This document shows positions 63,606 through 64,000 of a stretch of DNA of 64,000 bases, one piece after another. The stretch covers positions 496,001 to 560,000 of the forward strand of contig JAQGEQ010000043.1 of the NCBI GenBank assembly GCA_034620365.1, given 5' to 3'. The stretch is from Pegea sp. RAD2-039. Its lineage: Eukaryota; Chordata; Thaliacea; Salpida; Salpidae. The position numbers were made by a program, and so were the translations under genes. The notes beneath the pieces were generated by a model. It saw only the letters and a program-made list of their open reading frames with translations, searched no databases and had not been told where the DNA came from. Position 1 is the stretch's first letter. Each line of letters starts with the position of its first letter.

Positions 63606-64000
63606 AATTTAGGACCTTTCCTTGGTTTAGTAACATAGTCTTAAAGCAACAAATTTTGATTATCTAATAATTAGTGAAACATAACAAGTCTTCTAATGTC
63701 GCTCGGAATTCATCTTCTTCTAATAGTTTAACAATTAAGCAACTACACTGATGATAGCTTCTTACTTTCATAAAAAAGTTTTATAATAAAAATAATTAAT
63801 TAACAAATAATTTATCTGTTTTCCAGTTTAGCTACAAAACATTAATTTAAAGGCTTAAAAATCATATTATAAAAATAAGTGCAGACTAAAATTTCATTTC
63901 TTCTTTTTTCTGTGCCTTATGATAACTAAACACAGAAAATAACTTAAATATTTGTTAAAAAGTTACTTCTTCTATTTTACTTCCGTATCATTTTCACCTA
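63606..64000. other. AT-rich sequence at the window edge
   Basis: Nothing recognised; a gene beginning beyond the edge cannot be excluded. Confidence 0.3.

Noticed and set aside
1..64000. Bacterial or viral system, operon or CRISPR array
   Set aside because: All solid genes are intron-rich animal genes; no direct-repeat arrays, ribosome binding sites or clustered short genes are present.

Overview
The window looks like AT-rich nuclear DNA from an invertebrate animal. The genes are split into many exons by short AT-rich introns, most of them 45-600 nt with GT-AG ends. The products are typical of animals: a PP2A B56 subunit, an SLC22 transporter, calpains, a rolling-stone protein, a DOMON/cytochrome b561 protein and a gp130/Domeless-type cytokine receptor. 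Non-LTR retrotransposon debris and a tRNA-derived SINE lie between genes. The lineage cannot be fixed from the sequence. A bilaterian with a compact AT-rich genome, such as a rotifer or flatworm relative, would fit, but that is only a guess. No rRNA, CRISPR or bacterial operon structure is present.

Layout. 553-3405 (+) is an SLC22-type transporter. 6665-12327 (-) is a tandem-DOMON plus cytochrome b561 membrane protein with a LINE in its largest intron. 12.4-17.6 kb is a transposon graveyard: LINE 3' ends in both orientations, a SINE nested in a LINE, and a long degenerate LINE. 19915-25012 (+) is the PP2A regulatory subunit B56. 25-31.3 kb is gene-poor, with one decayed coding-like stretch. 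31278-32343 (+) is a rolling-stone-like membrane protein. 35786-39715 (-) is an LRR-Ig-FN3 type I membrane protein. 43422-49180 (+) is a 17-exon receptor with the gp130/Domeless domain order. 51757-55542 and 59145-62501 (both -) are tandemly duplicated calpains without EF hands.

I rebuilt eight multi-exon genes by hand. In seven of them every junction phase agrees and the joined length is a multiple of three. In the LRR gene one internal junction is unsure. The genes do not form one pathway. The cytokine receptor (JAK/STAT input), the LRR-Ig-FN3 protein and the rolling-stone protein act at the cell surface; the calpains and the B56 subunit act inside the cell. The most interesting points are the full gp130-like receptor with degenerate hallmark motifs, the acylation-ready calpain pair with a near-identical 297-bp tract that crosses an intron, the exon-level DOMON duplication, and the SINE/LINE pair that shares a 3' tail.
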